A stretch of DNA of 64,000 bases from a virus (IMGVR_UViG_3300042261_002385:248001-312000), one strand, 5' to 3'. Numbered from the stretch's first letter, positions 1-8,467 are shown. Translations and numbers: made by a program. The notes: generated by a model not told the origin, from the sequence alone.

Positions 1-1292
1 TGACTTACTTACGACTGAATTCTCATAAATTATATGAACACGGACTTACAAAAGAAGACGTTCTTAAGATATGTCAAGAAAGATGGGGCTCAAAAACAAA
101 AATAGAAATTGGTTGGAATTCTGATTTACAGAAGGATATTTTGCATATTTTCAATAATGAAAATTGCTCTGATGAAGAGGTGAAAAGACTGACAATTGAA
201 GACAACAGAGGGTTTGAAGTTCCAATAAGAACATTAGCTGACGTTACGACTTGGAAAGAAGAAGCAATAAAAGATATTGGTGGAGAAGACGCTTTCAATC
301 AAGAGTATGGACTAAGATTTATCAATGCATCCAAATCACTTTTGAATGAAGCAATTATTGATGAACTACTCAAAAGTAAGAAAAACTATGTTTTTGAAGA
401 AATATCAGAATTTGATAAAAAGATTAAATTTAGTTACTCTGATTTAAAATTTGTCGATGATGATGAAATATTTATACCACTAAAAAGAAAAGAATACAAA
501 ATTGTTGTTTCTATTGATATTGCTGAAGGATTAGGACAGGATTATTCCGTTATTAATATTTTTAGAATAAGTAATAAACCTAAAGAGGTTATTGAAAGTC
601 AAAAAAATAACTACAAATCACTAGTTGACTTCTTTAGACTCGAACAAATAGGTATTTTCAGAAATAACATGATTTCAATTAAACAACTAGCTGAGATCCT
701 TTATTTAATTTGCTTTGAATATTTCAATCCAGAGAATGTCAAAGTTGTATTAGAGTTGAATAATTATGGAAATACTTTACTGGCTGAAATGCCACACGTA
801 TTTGACGGAAAAAACGACTATGGTTCATCCATCTTTGTAAGATACAAACACAGAGTAGATTCTACAGAAGAAAAAGTAGGTCTGAAAGTAGGAGAAAACA
901 AAAATCTTTTAGTAAAAGATTATCAAGATCTTATGTATTCTAGAGGATTTGCTATTAATAATGAAGACACAATTAGAGAAATAACAACCTTTGTGAAGCA
1001 TATTACTTCAGCCGGTAACACTAGATACGCAGCTGACGTCGGGCATGATGATTGTGTAATGACTATTGTGAATACAACTTCAATCTTTCAAAAAACAGAA
1101 TTTAAAGAGATGATTGATGAGTGGTCAAGCAAACACACAGATAAGGAAATGCTACAATTTATTAATCAGTGTATGAATAGTATTGATTTTGTAGAAGGTG
1201 TTGATTACGGTTCATTTTTAAGAGCAAAAAATTTAGCAAAACCTAAAACTGGAAAAACTGGCTTGGGAAATAATTGGTTTGGTATAGGTTAA
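1..1292 (+). CDS. Terminase large subunit, gp17-like (C-terminal part, cut by window edge)
   Basis: This is the DNA-packaging motor subunit. The reading frame is open from base 3 with no stop, so the gene begins outside the window and only the end of the ATPase part and the nuclease domain are seen. The nuclease domain has an RNase H-like first strand (SIDIAEGLGQDYS), a middle acidic strand (VVLELNNYGN) and a late GHDDCVM motif; the acidic residues would hold the metal ions that cut concatemeric DNA. In T4-like phages this enzyme fills the head through the portal, encoded here at 26.7-28.4 kb. A TTG at 141 is a possible internal start but the upstream coding makes it unlikely. It ends in a 4-base overlap with the convergent ClpS gene. 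Assignment rests on recognisable family motifs. Confidence 0.9.
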   Translation, partial: TYLRLNSHKLYEHGLTKEDVLKICQERWGSKTKIEIGWNSDLQKDILHIFNNENCSDEEVKRLTIEDNRGFEVPIRTLADVTTWKEEAIKDIGGEDAFNQEYGLRFINASKSLLNEAIIDELLKSKKNYVFEEISEFDKKIKFSYSDLKFVDDDEIFIPLKRKEYKIVVSIDIAEGLGQDYSVINIFRISNKPKEVIESQKNNYKSLVDFFRLEQIGIFRNNMISIKQLAEILYLICFEYFNPENVKVVLELNNYGNTLLAEMPHVFDGKNDYGSSIFVRYKHRVDSTEEKVGLKVGENKNLLVKDYQDLMYSRGFAINNEDTIREITTFVKHITSAGNTRYAADVGHDDCVMTIVNTTSIFQKTEFKEMIDEWSSKHTDKEMLQFINQCMNSIDFVEGVDYGSFLRAKNLAKPKTGKTGLGNNWFGIG

Positions 1293-1573
1293 GAATTCTC
1301 TTCCATGGTAACTGACAGACCAGCATTCTGAAGTTTTTCCTTCATAGTAGAAATAGTCTCGAAATCACCATACTTGACGTCACATTTTCCTTTAAAGTGA
1401 ACAATATGTGCACACTGATTAGCTTGTTCATATTCATGCCCGCAAACTTTCATCAAACAAGAGATAACCCAGTCAAAGGAGTTGAAATCATCATTATGTA
1501 AATCCAATCTATAAGGTTTTGAAAGAATTTCTTTTGCTTTACTTTGTGTTTTCTTTTTTGTAATAGTCGCCAT
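1289..1573 (-). CDS. clpS: ClpS-like adaptor of the Clp protease
   Basis: A 94-residue protein with the ClpS fold signature: a variable Lys-rich N-terminus (about 1-18), then PYRLDLHNDDF with the Asn-Asp-Asp triad (residues 27-29) that binds the free alpha-amino group of N-degron substrates, and HIVHFKG (His59), which matches the substrate-pocket His of bacterial ClpS. Cellular ClpS delivers proteins with destabilising N-terminal residues to ClpAP. A phage copy could redirect host proteolysis or speed turnover of phage or host proteins; which, is inference. It lies between the terminase and a HAD phosphatase gene. Length is normal for the family and the start ATG is clear. Host-type ClpS genes usually sit beside clpA, which is not in this window. 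Confidence 0.88.
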   Translation of the reverse strand: MATITKKKTQSKAKEILSKPYRLDLHNDDFNSFDWVISCLMKVCGHEYEQANQCAHIVHFKGKCDVKYGDFETISTMKEKLQNAGLSVTMEENS

Positions 1574-1594
1574 ATAACTTATATTTTATTTTAA

Positions 1595-2110
1595 TTAGAA
1601 AGTTTTTAAAGTCTTGTTTACTACATCAACAACAGTTACGGCACAGGATTGATTTTTTGCCCACTCTTCGAAATGTGGAAGATGGTCTTTTCTATCATCA
1701 TACATAACAAAATGTCTACAACCTGTTTTAATTATCATTTTCTCAAATAATTGTGTTTTAAATTTAAAAGTATCTCCTCCCCAGTTTAGATAGATTTCAT
1801 CAAATTCAAATCCATAATTTTTGAGAATTTTAATTACACCATCTCTCATACCTGGAACTGTATCTAACCTACCAGTGGCCAATATCAAATAACCAGTGGG
1901 GTCAGATTTTGCATCAATATATTTTTTATAAGTCCATTCGTTTTTAGGAGTATCAAATATGTTCATATCTAAAGTTTCTACTTTAGACCACCAACCTCTG
2001 TAAGGCCAAGGTTTTCCAGTTTTTTCTTCCCAAATTTTCATACCTGGTTCAGGTAACATAGTGTGTATAAGTGTATCGTCAAAGTCAAAACAATATAGAG
2101 TTTGGTGCAT
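1595..2110 (-). CDS. HAD-superfamily phosphatase (Swiss-army-knife RNA-repair HAD type)
   Basis: A 171-residue HAD-fold protein. The N-terminal motif CFDFDDTLIHT supplies the nucleophile Asp9 and acid/base Asp11; ILATGR is motif II and MYDDRKDHL near residue 138 gives the C-terminal acidic pair. The Trp-rich stretch after motif I (GKPWPYRGWWSKVE) is typical of the HAD group attached to Swiss-army-knife RNA repair proteins, where the phosphatase is thought to process nucleic-acid ends. The substrate here is unknown. It shares a divergent AT-rich promoter region (2111-2199) with the coiled-coil gene on the other strand. Confidence 0.72.
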   Translation of the reverse strand: MHQTLYCFDFDDTLIHTMLPEPGMKIWEEKTGKPWPYRGWWSKVETLDMNIFDTPKNEWTYKKYIDAKSDPTGYLILATGRLDTVPGMRDGVIKILKNYGFEFDEIYLNWGGDTFKFKTQLFEKMIIKTGCRHFVMYDDRKDHLPHFEEWAKNQSCAVTVVDVVNKTLKTF

Positions 2111-2199
2111 TGCAAATTTTATTTTTACAAATATATATAAAAAAAATTAATGTTAATAAGATTTAAAAAATTATATATAATTAAAAATTACACAATAAA

Positions 2200-2616
2200 A
2201 TGAATTTCAAAATTAATCTTCAAACAATCATAATGTTTATATTGTTAGGCTTTTCAATTTTATTCTTTTCTATGTGGTTTCTAAAAGGAACTGGATATAA
2301 AAAGGAATACAAAAAATTAGAACAAGAATTTCAAAAAATTCAGAAAATCAGAGACTCTCTACAAAAATTAAATATCAAATTGAAAGATGACTTTGATAAA
2401 AGAGAAATAGAAATAAAAAAGAGAGACAGTCTAATTAGGCTAGTCGAAAAAGAATTAATTAGAACTAAGCAAGAACTCAAAGAGGCGAAAAAGGATGTAG
2501 CAAAATGGCAATCCGACTATCAAAATACTAAGAAAAAGATTGAACAACTAAAAAAAGATCCTATAAAAAGAGAAGACGAAGAGTTAATGAAGTCTTTATC
2601 CGAAAAATTAAAATAA
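2200..2616 (+). CDS. Membrane-anchored coiled-coil protein, possible inner spanin
   Basis: A 138-residue protein with one N-terminal transmembrane segment (about residues 9-28, LQTIIMFILLGFSILFF) followed by a long charged coiled coil rich in Lys and Glu to the end. That is the layout of an inner-membrane spanin, anchored in the cytoplasmic membrane and reaching across the periplasm. The next gene starts 3 bases after the stop codon and encodes a secreted coiled-coil protein, which fits a spanin pair that fuses the membranes at lysis. No sequence motif proves this; a structural or chaperone role remains possible. Confidence 0.45.
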   Translation: MNFKINLQTIIMFILLGFSILFFSMWFLKGTGYKKEYKKLEQEFQKIQKIRDSLQKLNIKLKDDFDKREIEIKKRDSLIRLVEKELIRTKQELKEAKKDVAKWQSDYQNTKKKIEQLKKDPIKREDEELMKSLSEKLK

Positions 2617-2619
2617 TAT

Positions 2620-3117
2620 ATGAAATCAATTATCCTAACAACATTATTTATGTTACTCTCAATTGTCTGTATTGGACAGAATTATCCAAGAATTGAAAAA
2701 GACTCACTTGGTAACAAATTTGTAATCATGACATATGATCAGGCACAAAAAATAGATAATGCATTTGAACTTGTAGCTTTATTAGAAAAAGCAGGAGCCG
2801 AGTGTGATAGTCTAAGTCTTTCATACGTAAAAGTTATCAGTAAACTTGAAAAACAAGTCTCTCAGTTAGAAACCGATTTAAAACTTTACAAAGGACAAGT
2901 CATTGATAAAGACAATCAAATAGAGAATTTAACACAAAGACTTAAAAACACCGAAGATGATGCCAAACTTTGTAACGACCAAATATCAATTAGAGATAAA
3001 CAAATAGTATTGCTAAATGATGAAATTAAAAGCCTGAAAACGAAAAGAAATATAGCTTACGGAGTTGGTATAGGTGGAACAATATTAGGAATTTTAGTTG
3101 CTATATTAGTTCATTAA
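2620..3117 (+). CDS. Secreted coiled-coil protein with C-terminal membrane segment, possible spanin partner
   Basis: A 165-residue protein with a signal peptide (about 1-20, hydrophobic core then CIGQ, a cleavage context common in Bacteroidetes), a coiled coil over about residues 50-140 and a C-terminal hydrophobic segment (about 145-163, GVGIGGTILGILVAILV). There is no good lipobox, so it is probably not a lipoprotein. A protein anchored at both ends with a periplasmic coil resembles a one-piece spanin; with the preceding gene it may make a two-component lysis device. The two genes are translationally close, 3 bases apart. Function is inferred only from topology and neighbourhood. Confidence 0.42.
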   Translation: MKSIILTTLFMLLSIVCIGQNYPRIEKDSLGNKFVIMTYDQAQKIDNAFELVALLEKAGAECDSLSLSYVKVISKLEKQVSQLETDLKLYKGQVIDKDNQIENLTQRLKNTEDDAKLCNDQISIRDKQIVLLNDEIKSLKTKRNIAYGVGIGGTILGILVAILVH

Positions 3118-3140
3118 TGAAAAAAGTCATTTTTTTAATA

Positions 3141-3149
3141 TAATATATA
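3141..3149 (+). promoter_or_regulatory. Late-promoter-like TAATATATA motif
   Basis: TAATATATA lies about 25 bases before the ATG of the Gln-Gly repeat gene and matches the motif seen before many genes of this window. Confidence 0.45.
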
Positions 3150-3174
3150 CTTTACAAAAAAATCATAATTGAAA

Positions 3175-3816
3175 ATGAAACACATTAGAACATTTGAAAG
3201 TTATCGTATTAGAAAGAATAGAGAAGAAATTATCAAAGAATCTGTTCTTCAAGTAAACGATATCTATAAAGTTAAGACAATGATTGATATTCCACAGTCA
3301 TTAATCAATGCTTATGTGAAAAAAGTGAAAGATACTACAGGTAAAAATCTACGTCAATTTTTTGGTGATGTTGACATCGCTGAAGAAATTGTCAAATTCA
3401 TAAATATGAACAACTTAGACGTTGAGAAACTACCAGGAAACGCACTTATGGGTGGAGCACAAGGTCAAGGACAAAGTCAAGGACAAGCACAGGTTCAAAC
3501 TGACGCTGAAGCTCAGACACAATCACAAGGTCAAGAAGAAGGACAAGCACAAGGACAAGGTCAGGGACAAGCTCAGGGTCAGGGACAAGCACAAGGACAA
3601 GCTCAGGGTCAAGGACAAGCTCAGGGTCAAGGACAAGCTCAGGGTCAAGGACAAGCTCAGGGTCAAGGTCAAGCTCAGGGTCAAGGTCAAGCACAAGGAC
3701 AAGCTCAAGGACAAGCTAAAGAAGAAGAGTTTGAAGAACCACAAGGTCAAGCACAAGGTCAAGCACAAGCCCAGGGTGAAGAAGAAAAACTTCCAGAAGA
3801 AGAGGAAGAAGCTTAA
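3175..3816 (+). CDS. N-terminally tagged Gln-Gly repeat protein
   Basis: An unrecognised protein of about 213 residues. I chose the ATG at 3175 over the TTG at 3169 because it gives [10 protein letters not shown], the same opening as several other proteins here. A helical region of about 90 residues follows, then roughly 105 residues made almost only of Gln-Gly-Ala-Gln units, and an acidic tail ending in EEEEA. The repeat is low complexity and probably disordered. The shared N-terminal peptide may send it into the phage head (inference). A strong terminator follows directly at 3841. Open frames on the other strands are by-products of the repeat. Confidence 0.7.
   Translation: MKHIRTFESYRIRKNREEIIKESVLQVNDIYKVKTMIDIPQSLINAYVKKVKDTTGKNLRQFFGDVDIAEEIVKFINMNNLDVEKLPGNALMGGAQGQGQSQGQAQVQTDAEAQTQSQGQEEGQAQGQGQGQAQGQGQAQGQAQGQGQAQGQGQAQGQGQAQGQGQAQGQGQAQGQAQGQAKEEEFEEPQGQAQGQAQAQGEEEKLPEEEEEA
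3460..3780 (+). repeat. GGTCAAGGACAAGCTCAG-type tandem repeat
   Basis: Short tandem units that encode Gly-Gln and Ala-Gln in the preceding gene. An 18-base unit (GGTCAAGGACAAGCTCAG) is repeated almost perfectly around 3600-3680. Copy number is likely to vary between related phages by slippage. Confidence 0.85.
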
Positions 3817-3840
3817 AAATTACTACAGATATACTTCAAA

Positions 3841-3866
3841 ACCCATCAGAAATGATGGGTTTTTTA
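3841..3866 (+). terminator. Rho-independent terminator
   Basis: Perfect 8-bp stem ACCCATCA / TGATGGGT with a GAAA loop followed by a run of T. It ends the plus-strand transcript of the Gln-Gly repeat gene. Confidence 0.9.
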
Positions 3867-3877
3867 TTTAATATATA
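3867..3877 (+). promoter_or_regulatory. Late-promoter-like TTTAATATATA motif
   Basis: The motif follows the terminator at once and lies only 4 bases before the ATG at 3882. If it is a -10-type late promoter, the transcript would start at or very near the start codon. Confidence 0.6.
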
Positions 3878-3881
3878 ATTT

Positions 3882-4496
3882 ATGAGATTTATTAAAACAT
3901 TTGAGGCATACAACGAAGATACTCTTATAATAGTAGATGTGCAAAAATCATTTAGGAAGTTTTTTTCAGAGATGTATCTTAATGAATTAAAAAAATACTC
4001 TAAAAACTTCAATAACGTTTATCAAATATGGGACAATCACATTGATGGAAAAAACGTAGATAAAGAATACCTTTATGATATAAATCCAACAATTCCTATT
4101 CACGATGACCTGTTTTATTTTCCCAACCAAAAAGATATAATTGAAAAACGATACAATTATAAAGTCGATGCGGATTTCTACAAAAAGATTTTAGATTCTG
4201 ATATTTACGAAGAGATTAGTAAAAAAGAAGAAGAGAAAACTCTTAAAAAGGGTGATGTCTTTCCAACAAAAGAAGGAACAATTATAACATTTATCAACAA
4301 TAATCATGTTTGGTTTCATTGCCCAAAGAAGTTATATGAACTACTCATAGAATTGAAAGGAAGAGATGTCGTAATAGTAGGTGGTGCAGATTCAGAATGT
4401 TTAGAAGATATAGTTACTACAGCCGAAAGTTTAGATGTTAAGATAAAAAGAAATTATAAATTTATTTACACAGCTTCAAGTTGTCCTATAAAATAG
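3882..4496 (+). CDS. Tagged cysteine-hydrolase (isochorismatase-like) protein
   Basis: A 204-residue protein. After the shared N-terminal peptide MRFIKTFEAY it has a strand and Asp motif (TLIIVDVQKSF, Asp19) like the first catalytic motif of isochorismatase-type cysteine hydrolases, and near the C-terminus VVIVGGADSECLED, where Cys sits where the nucleophile is expected after the glycine turn. Family members cleave amides such as nicotinamide or isochorismate. The Lys of the triad cannot be placed with certainty and the middle part (40-120) is divergent, so activity is uncertain. The N-terminal peptide suggests it could be a head-internal, injected protein (inference). It overlaps nothing and ends just before the convergent gp25-like gene. 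Confidence 0.6.
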   Translation: MRFIKTFEAYNEDTLIIVDVQKSFRKFFSEMYLNELKKYSKNFNNVYQIWDNHIDGKNVDKEYLYDINPTIPIHDDLFYFPNQKDIIEKRYNYKVDADFYKKILDSDIYEEISKKEEEKTLKKGDVFPTKEGTIITFINNNHVWFHCPKKLYELLIELKGRDVVIVGGADSECLEDIVTTAESLDVKIKRNYKFIYTASSCPIK

Positions 4497-4497
4497 A

Positions 4498-4872
4498 TTA
4501 AAATATAGCGGCATTCACTTCATACCCAGCTATAGTAAAATCAACGGTCATAAACTCTTCATGTTTCTCAGGGTGGTCAAAAAAATTAACCTCAACTGTA
4601 TACTCTATACCTTGAATTTCAGGTATGAATCGATTTATCTGTGATATGATATCAGATTGAACTGATTCAGCCGATAGACGAGTTTCATGAAGTAATTCAT
4701 ATAAATCAGCACCAAGACTTGGCTCTCCAAAAACTTCACCTTTGTTGGTAAAAATTATCATCTCGTATTTCTGAATGATTACTCTAATCACGTCATCCTC
4801 TATGAGATCTAAGTCTCTAAATCTTGGATGACCTGGATAACCTATATAAAAATCTATGAAACTATTTGCCAT
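4498..4872 (-). CDS. Baseplate wedge protein, gp25-like
   Basis: A 124-residue protein of the gp25 / phage lysozyme-like baseplate family. The diagnostic stretch is KGEVFGEPSLGADLYELL (about 46-63), equivalent to the conserved core in which a Gly-Glu turn is followed by a Pro-x-Phe/Leu-Gly-x-x-Leu segment. In T4-like tails gp25 joins gp6 and gp53 in the wedge and seeds sheath assembly. Length matches T4 gp25. Its start ATG is preceded on the minus strand by TATATAAG. The other wedge genes are not in this window. Confidence 0.85.
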   Translation of the reverse strand: MANSFIDFYIGYPGHPRFRDLDLIEDDVIRVIIQKYEMIIFTNKGEVFGEPSLGADLYELLHETRLSAESVQSDIISQINRFIPEIQGIEYTVEVNFFDHPEKHEEFMTVDFTIAGYEVNAAIF

Positions 4873-4883
4873 AGACTTATATA

Positions 4884-5849
4884 TTATATTAAATTATCTC
4901 TATATTTACCAATGACAGTCATAGCTAAGATGAGTGGGTCTGAAACTGATTCTAATTTTGAAGAATAGTCGGAAAGTATATAGTTGCACAAAAATAACTT
5001 TTCAATATCCTTACCATTTTCAATAGACCAATCTACAAAAGGCTTACCTAATAATTTAAATAAAACATCTATTTTCTCAGGTCCAAATATATTGTTTGTG
5101 AAGTGCCAAACTCTTTCATAGTCATAGCTATCATCATATAACATCTCATATAGTTCAGATTTGACTTTATTAGAAACAGAGGTATATTGACTTGATAAAT
5201 GTCCAGTAGATAAGAAATTTTGTAATTCTACCATGATACTTCTAAAATCTGGAAATTTTTTAGTAATTATCGATACTAAATCTTCCTTCGTAACACTAGC
5301 GTTTTCTGAAGTAAGAATTACATTTTTAATTCTTTTGAACATCTCTTGTTTTAGATATCTCTCTTCACTAGTGTCCAAACAATCAAAATTTATTTGAGGA
5401 ATTCGTGATTTTATACCATCTGATATTTTGTTGATATGATTGGTAGTAATTATAAATCTTACATTTTTGTTATACTTTTCAATAAAGGCTTTAAAGGCAT
5501 CTTGGAATTGAGCGGAAACTCTTTCAAACTCATCTAAGAAAATATACTTTACATCAGATTCAGTCTCCATCATAGGTGTATATTTACAAAAATCTTCAAT
5601 TTGGGTTCTTAATATATCAATAGAGGTGAAGAGGGATGAATTTAACTCAAGAAACGGCTTATCTTTTGTATACTTACCTATCAATATTCTAGCTAAACTT
5701 GTTTTTCCTGTTCCATAGTGGCCATAAAATATATAATTACCAGTAACTCCATTTTCAAAATGTTTTCTTATTCTAGGTAAGAGAACTATGTCATCTATAG
5801 ACTTTGGCCTCCATTTTTCCCATAAAAGTAATTGATTGATTGAACTCAT
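4884..5849 (-). CDS. Sliding-clamp loader AAA+ subunit, gp44-like
   Basis: An RFC-type AAA+ ATPase that opens the sliding clamp onto DNA. From the ATG at 5849 the protein begins MSSINQLLLWEKWRPKS, the normal opening of clamp loaders; an upstream TTG at 5876 would add nine residues unlike the family. Walker A is GHYGTGKTS (about 43-51), Walker B is YIFLDEFE and the arginine-finger motif appears as KSRIP rather than the usual SRC. In T4, clamp loading by gp44/62 also activates late transcription together with gp55, whose homologue lies 3 kb away. Length (321 residues) is normal. Confidence 0.9.
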   Translation of the reverse strand: MSSINQLLLWEKWRPKSIDDIVLLPRIRKHFENGVTGNYIFYGHYGTGKTSLARILIGKYTKDKPFLELNSSLFTSIDILRTQIEDFCKYTPMMETESDVKYIFLDEFERVSAQFQDAFKAFIEKYNKNVRFIITTNHINKISDGIKSRIPQINFDCLDTSEERYLKQEMFKRIKNVILTSENASVTKEDLVSIITKKFPDFRSIMVELQNFLSTGHLSSQYTSVSNKVKSELYEMLYDDSYDYERVWHFTNNIFGPEKIDVLFKLLGKPFVDWSIENGKDIEKLFLCNYILSDYSSKLESVSDPLILAMTVIGKYRDNLI

Positions 5850-5904
5850 AAAACTTATATCAAAAAAAGTCAACAAAGTTAAAAATAAATGTAAGAGATG
5901 ACTT

Positions 5905-5916
5905 TTTATATATAAT
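5905..5916 (+). promoter_or_regulatory. Late-promoter-like TTTATATATAAT motif
   Basis: Lies 2-3 bases before the ATG at 5919, preceded by TGACTTT. It faces the gp15-like gene and shares the intergenic space with the divergent gp44-like gene. Confidence 0.5.
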
Positions 5917-5918
5917 TT

Positions 5919-7112
5919 ATGATAGGAGAAAGATTTAATTTTGAAGATGTCTTCTTTAGAGATTTGACAGTTTGTGTTTTAGACACATTCGAGGGTCAAG
6001 TCAGATGGACAAATAGATTTTCATCAGGAGATGTTCCTGTAAACGTTCCATTCTACTACTCATTAACTGGTGATGAAAGGTTTTTACTTGATTCATTTGC
6101 TGATGATGTAGTTTCTGAGAATAGATTTGTCGAGCTAAACACTGATGAAATTCCAAGAGGTCACTTAACAATGACAGGATTCAACATCAAATCAGATGAA
6201 TTTGCTAATCCAAATGTTTGGCTGAGAATGGTCGTTGAAAACGAAATTGAAATCAGAAAAGTTTTAGCTAAAGTCAGAGCAATTCCAATAACTGTAAATT
6301 ACGAATTAACAATACTACTTTCAAGTGAAATTGATACATTTAAGTGCGCACAAGCAATAATGGATACAATGTGGATTTACAAGTTCATGTATTTTGAACA
6401 CAACTTCATGAATATCGACGCTGTTATCTTGATGCCAGATACTAATCAAATTGAAATGAGCAGAGAAAAAAATCTAACATCTGATAATAATATTAAATTA
6501 AAGGCATCATTTGAAGTTAGCACTTACTATCCAGCATTTAGAAAAGATAGAATAAGTATGACTGGTTATCCAAGACAATACGGAACAGGTATGTCTGATT
6601 TGAACGGATTTCCAGTTGACGGCGGTTTCAGTGACTTATTTCCACAACCAGGTATTCCGAGAGACAGGCCAGGTGCTGAGCCATGGAATTTTCCAAGTCC
6701 CTCATCTTTAGGAGCAGCAGGCAGTGTCGGCGGAACAGAAACAACAGATCAAGGAGGAGTAAGGACTTCTCCAGAGACTTCAGATGGAACAGATCCAAAC
6801 TATCCGGAAAATACAGGACCTGTATTTCCTGGGGCTCCGGTTCCACCAGGATATCCAATTGGAGCTACAACAAGTAGTTTCTTTGGCAGAAGCACAACTC
6901 TAGGTTCAGATCCATCTCAGAGAATAATTAATGGATCCTTTGCTAATGATCCAGACTATTATCTAATAGCCCCTAAAAGGACTAGATGGTTTAATAATAT
7001 TTTACAAGCTAGACAAAAGGCAGCCACTCCACCGAGTAATCCAAATGCTGGCAATCCTGCTCCTGGTAATAATGGCGGGTCTAACCCACCTACAAATCCC
7101 AATCCAATCTAA
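5919..7112 (+). CDS. Probable tail sheath stabiliser (gp15-like) with long Pro/Gly/Asn-rich tail
   Basis: The first 215 or so residues resemble T4 gp15, the protein that caps the tail and stabilises the sheath: a start on a strand (DVFFRDLTVCVLDTF), DVPVNVPFYYSLTGDERF, then IPITVNYELTILLSSEID, a helix with FEHNFMNIDAVI, and a final strand IKLKASFEVSTYYPAF. The T4 protein shows the same order (VPITY..., YELSI..., LTFEVNGWMYPP). Residues 220-397 are extra: a low-complexity region rich in Gly, Pro, Asn, Ser and Thr that T4 gp15 lacks. The match is from memory of the family pattern, so it needs a profile search. Confidence 0.6.
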   Translation: MIGERFNFEDVFFRDLTVCVLDTFEGQVRWTNRFSSGDVPVNVPFYYSLTGDERFLLDSFADDVVSENRFVELNTDEIPRGHLTMTGFNIKSDEFANPNVWLRMVVENEIEIRKVLAKVRAIPITVNYELTILLSSEIDTFKCAQAIMDTMWIYKFMYFEHNFMNIDAVILMPDTNQIEMSREKNLTSDNNIKLKASFEVSTYYPAFRKDRISMTGYPRQYGTGMSDLNGFPVDGGFSDLFPQPGIPRDRPGAEPWNFPSPSSLGAAGSVGGTETTDQGGVRTSPETSDGTDPNYPENTGPVFPGAPVPPGYPIGATTSSFFGRSTTLGSDPSQRIINGSFANDPDYYLIAPKRTRWFNNILQARQKAATPPSNPNAGNPAPGNNGGSNPPTNPNPI

Positions 7113-7143
7113 AAATAAAATGGTAAAAATTGACTTTTTTGTC

Positions 7144-7153
7144 TTAATATATA
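7144..7153 (+). promoter_or_regulatory. Late-promoter-like TTAATATATA motif
   Basis: Preceded by TTGACTTTTTTG and 30 bases before the ATG at 7184. Confidence 0.55.
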
Positions 7154-7183
7154 GTTTAATAAAGAAAAAAAAATATCATAAAT

Positions 7184-8467
7184 ATGAAGAATCTTAAACT
7201 CGAGTTGTTTAATTTCAGAAAGAATCTCTCCCTTGATCAAGAAGAGATTTCTACTATAGTAGAAGGTCACATGAATGCTTGCAACGATCATTCTGAAAAG
7301 ACTATCATCAATTCTCTTAATGAGAAACTTAAAGCCTATACATACGATAAGACTGTAAAATCTCTTTTAGAGTCATTAAATGATGATATGTCTAACTATG
7401 AGTTACTGTATGAATTGAAAAATCTATATAACGTATTAAACTCAAAAAATCAGGGTGAACTTTATCGCCAACCAATCAACGTTCTTCTACAAACAATTAA
7501 TTTAGAGAACGATCAAGATAGAATGTCTAAAGTTTTGAACGAATTAGCGGTTTATGACTGGGTTCCTGAAATTAAATTGTTTGTTCATAATTTAACTACA
7601 ACTCCTGAAAAAAGATCTAATCTTTTAAGTGGTGGTAAAGGTGAGTCAGTTTATTCACTTGTAGAATCTGTTGAAGACGGACACATTGCTTTGATTAGAG
7701 ATTCATGGTTTCTTTTAACTGAGAACTCAATTGAAAAAACTCTTCTTGAAACTCACGTAAAGGATGAAGAGGAACTTCTTAGCTTAAGAACTTTAGAAAC
7801 AGCTATGAAATACGCTTCAATCTCCGAAGATAGAATTAATTTCAGAATATCTGAATATTTAACTCTAGGTCTTTCAGTAGCTAAAAAAGGTGGAATATAC
7901 ATCAACGATGATGAGTTAAATGATGAGACAACCTTAGAGTCTTTATTTTCTTCTCCAATCGTTCCAATTGTAAACAAAAACTTTTATCCTGTTTTATTAG
8001 AAGTATCTAAAAATTTGGATAAATTCGTAGAGTTAGATGTTGTTAAAAGAATTGGAAATTTGATAAACCCTTATTTAGAGTGTTATGCATTCAATTACAA
8101 AAACAACACTTACTTATACAGATGTGATGAAAGATATGGTAACTCATTCTTTAAGTATGAATCAGCATTGGAATTAGTAAATGAAGTTAGAAACGAATTA
8201 AATTATGACCTAACTTATTTCTATGAGAATAAACTTTCAAAAGAATTAGTAGTTAAGAGAAAATTAGAGGATAAAGAAAGAGAAATTACTTTAAAACTTG
8301 AAGATGTAAACTTCAACATAGATAAAGTAAACGGTTCAATTCAATTAATAGGTGAATCAGAAGTCTTAACAACAGCTCTAAAAAATCTAAAGAAAAGAGC
8401 TAAAGTTCTTACAGCTGAATTAGATGGTGTAAAAGAACTTCAGTATAAAGAAAGAATTAAATTGTAA
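7184..8467 (+). CDS. Unrecognised 427-residue protein, possible virion protein
   Basis: I do not recognise the family. The protein is acidic and mainly alpha-helical by composition, with a C-terminal coiled-coil-like region (about 360-425, many Lys, Glu and Leu, including VKRKLEDKEREITLKLED). It has no signal peptide or membrane segment. The gene has its own promoter-like motif at 7144 and a strong terminator at 8487, so it is expressed as a single unit, a pattern that suits an abundant structural or internal protein. Its neighbours are a gp15-like tail gene and the late sigma factor. Codon use is like the neighbours. Confidence 0.75.
   Translation: MKNLKLELFNFRKNLSLDQEEISTIVEGHMNACNDHSEKTIINSLNEKLKAYTYDKTVKSLLESLNDDMSNYELLYELKNLYNVLNSKNQGELYRQPINVLLQTINLENDQDRMSKVLNELAVYDWVPEIKLFVHNLTTTPEKRSNLLSGGKGESVYSLVESVEDGHIALIRDSWFLLTENSIEKTLLETHVKDEEELLSLRTLETAMKYASISEDRINFRISEYLTLGLSVAKKGGIYINDDELNDETTLESLFSSPIVPIVNKNFYPVLLEVSKNLDKFVELDVVKRIGNLINPYLECYAFNYKNNTYLYRCDERYGNSFFKYESALELVNEVRNELNYDLTYFYENKLSKELVVKRKLEDKEREITLKLEDVNFNIDKVNGSIQLIGESEVLTTALKNLKKRAKVLTAELDGVKELQYKERIKL

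Noticed and set aside
3422-3871. Open frames in other phases over the Gln-Gly repeat (Lys/Asp-rich, Leu-rich)
   Set aside because: By-products of the short tandem repeat; the real frame has the shared N-terminal peptide and the acidic end.
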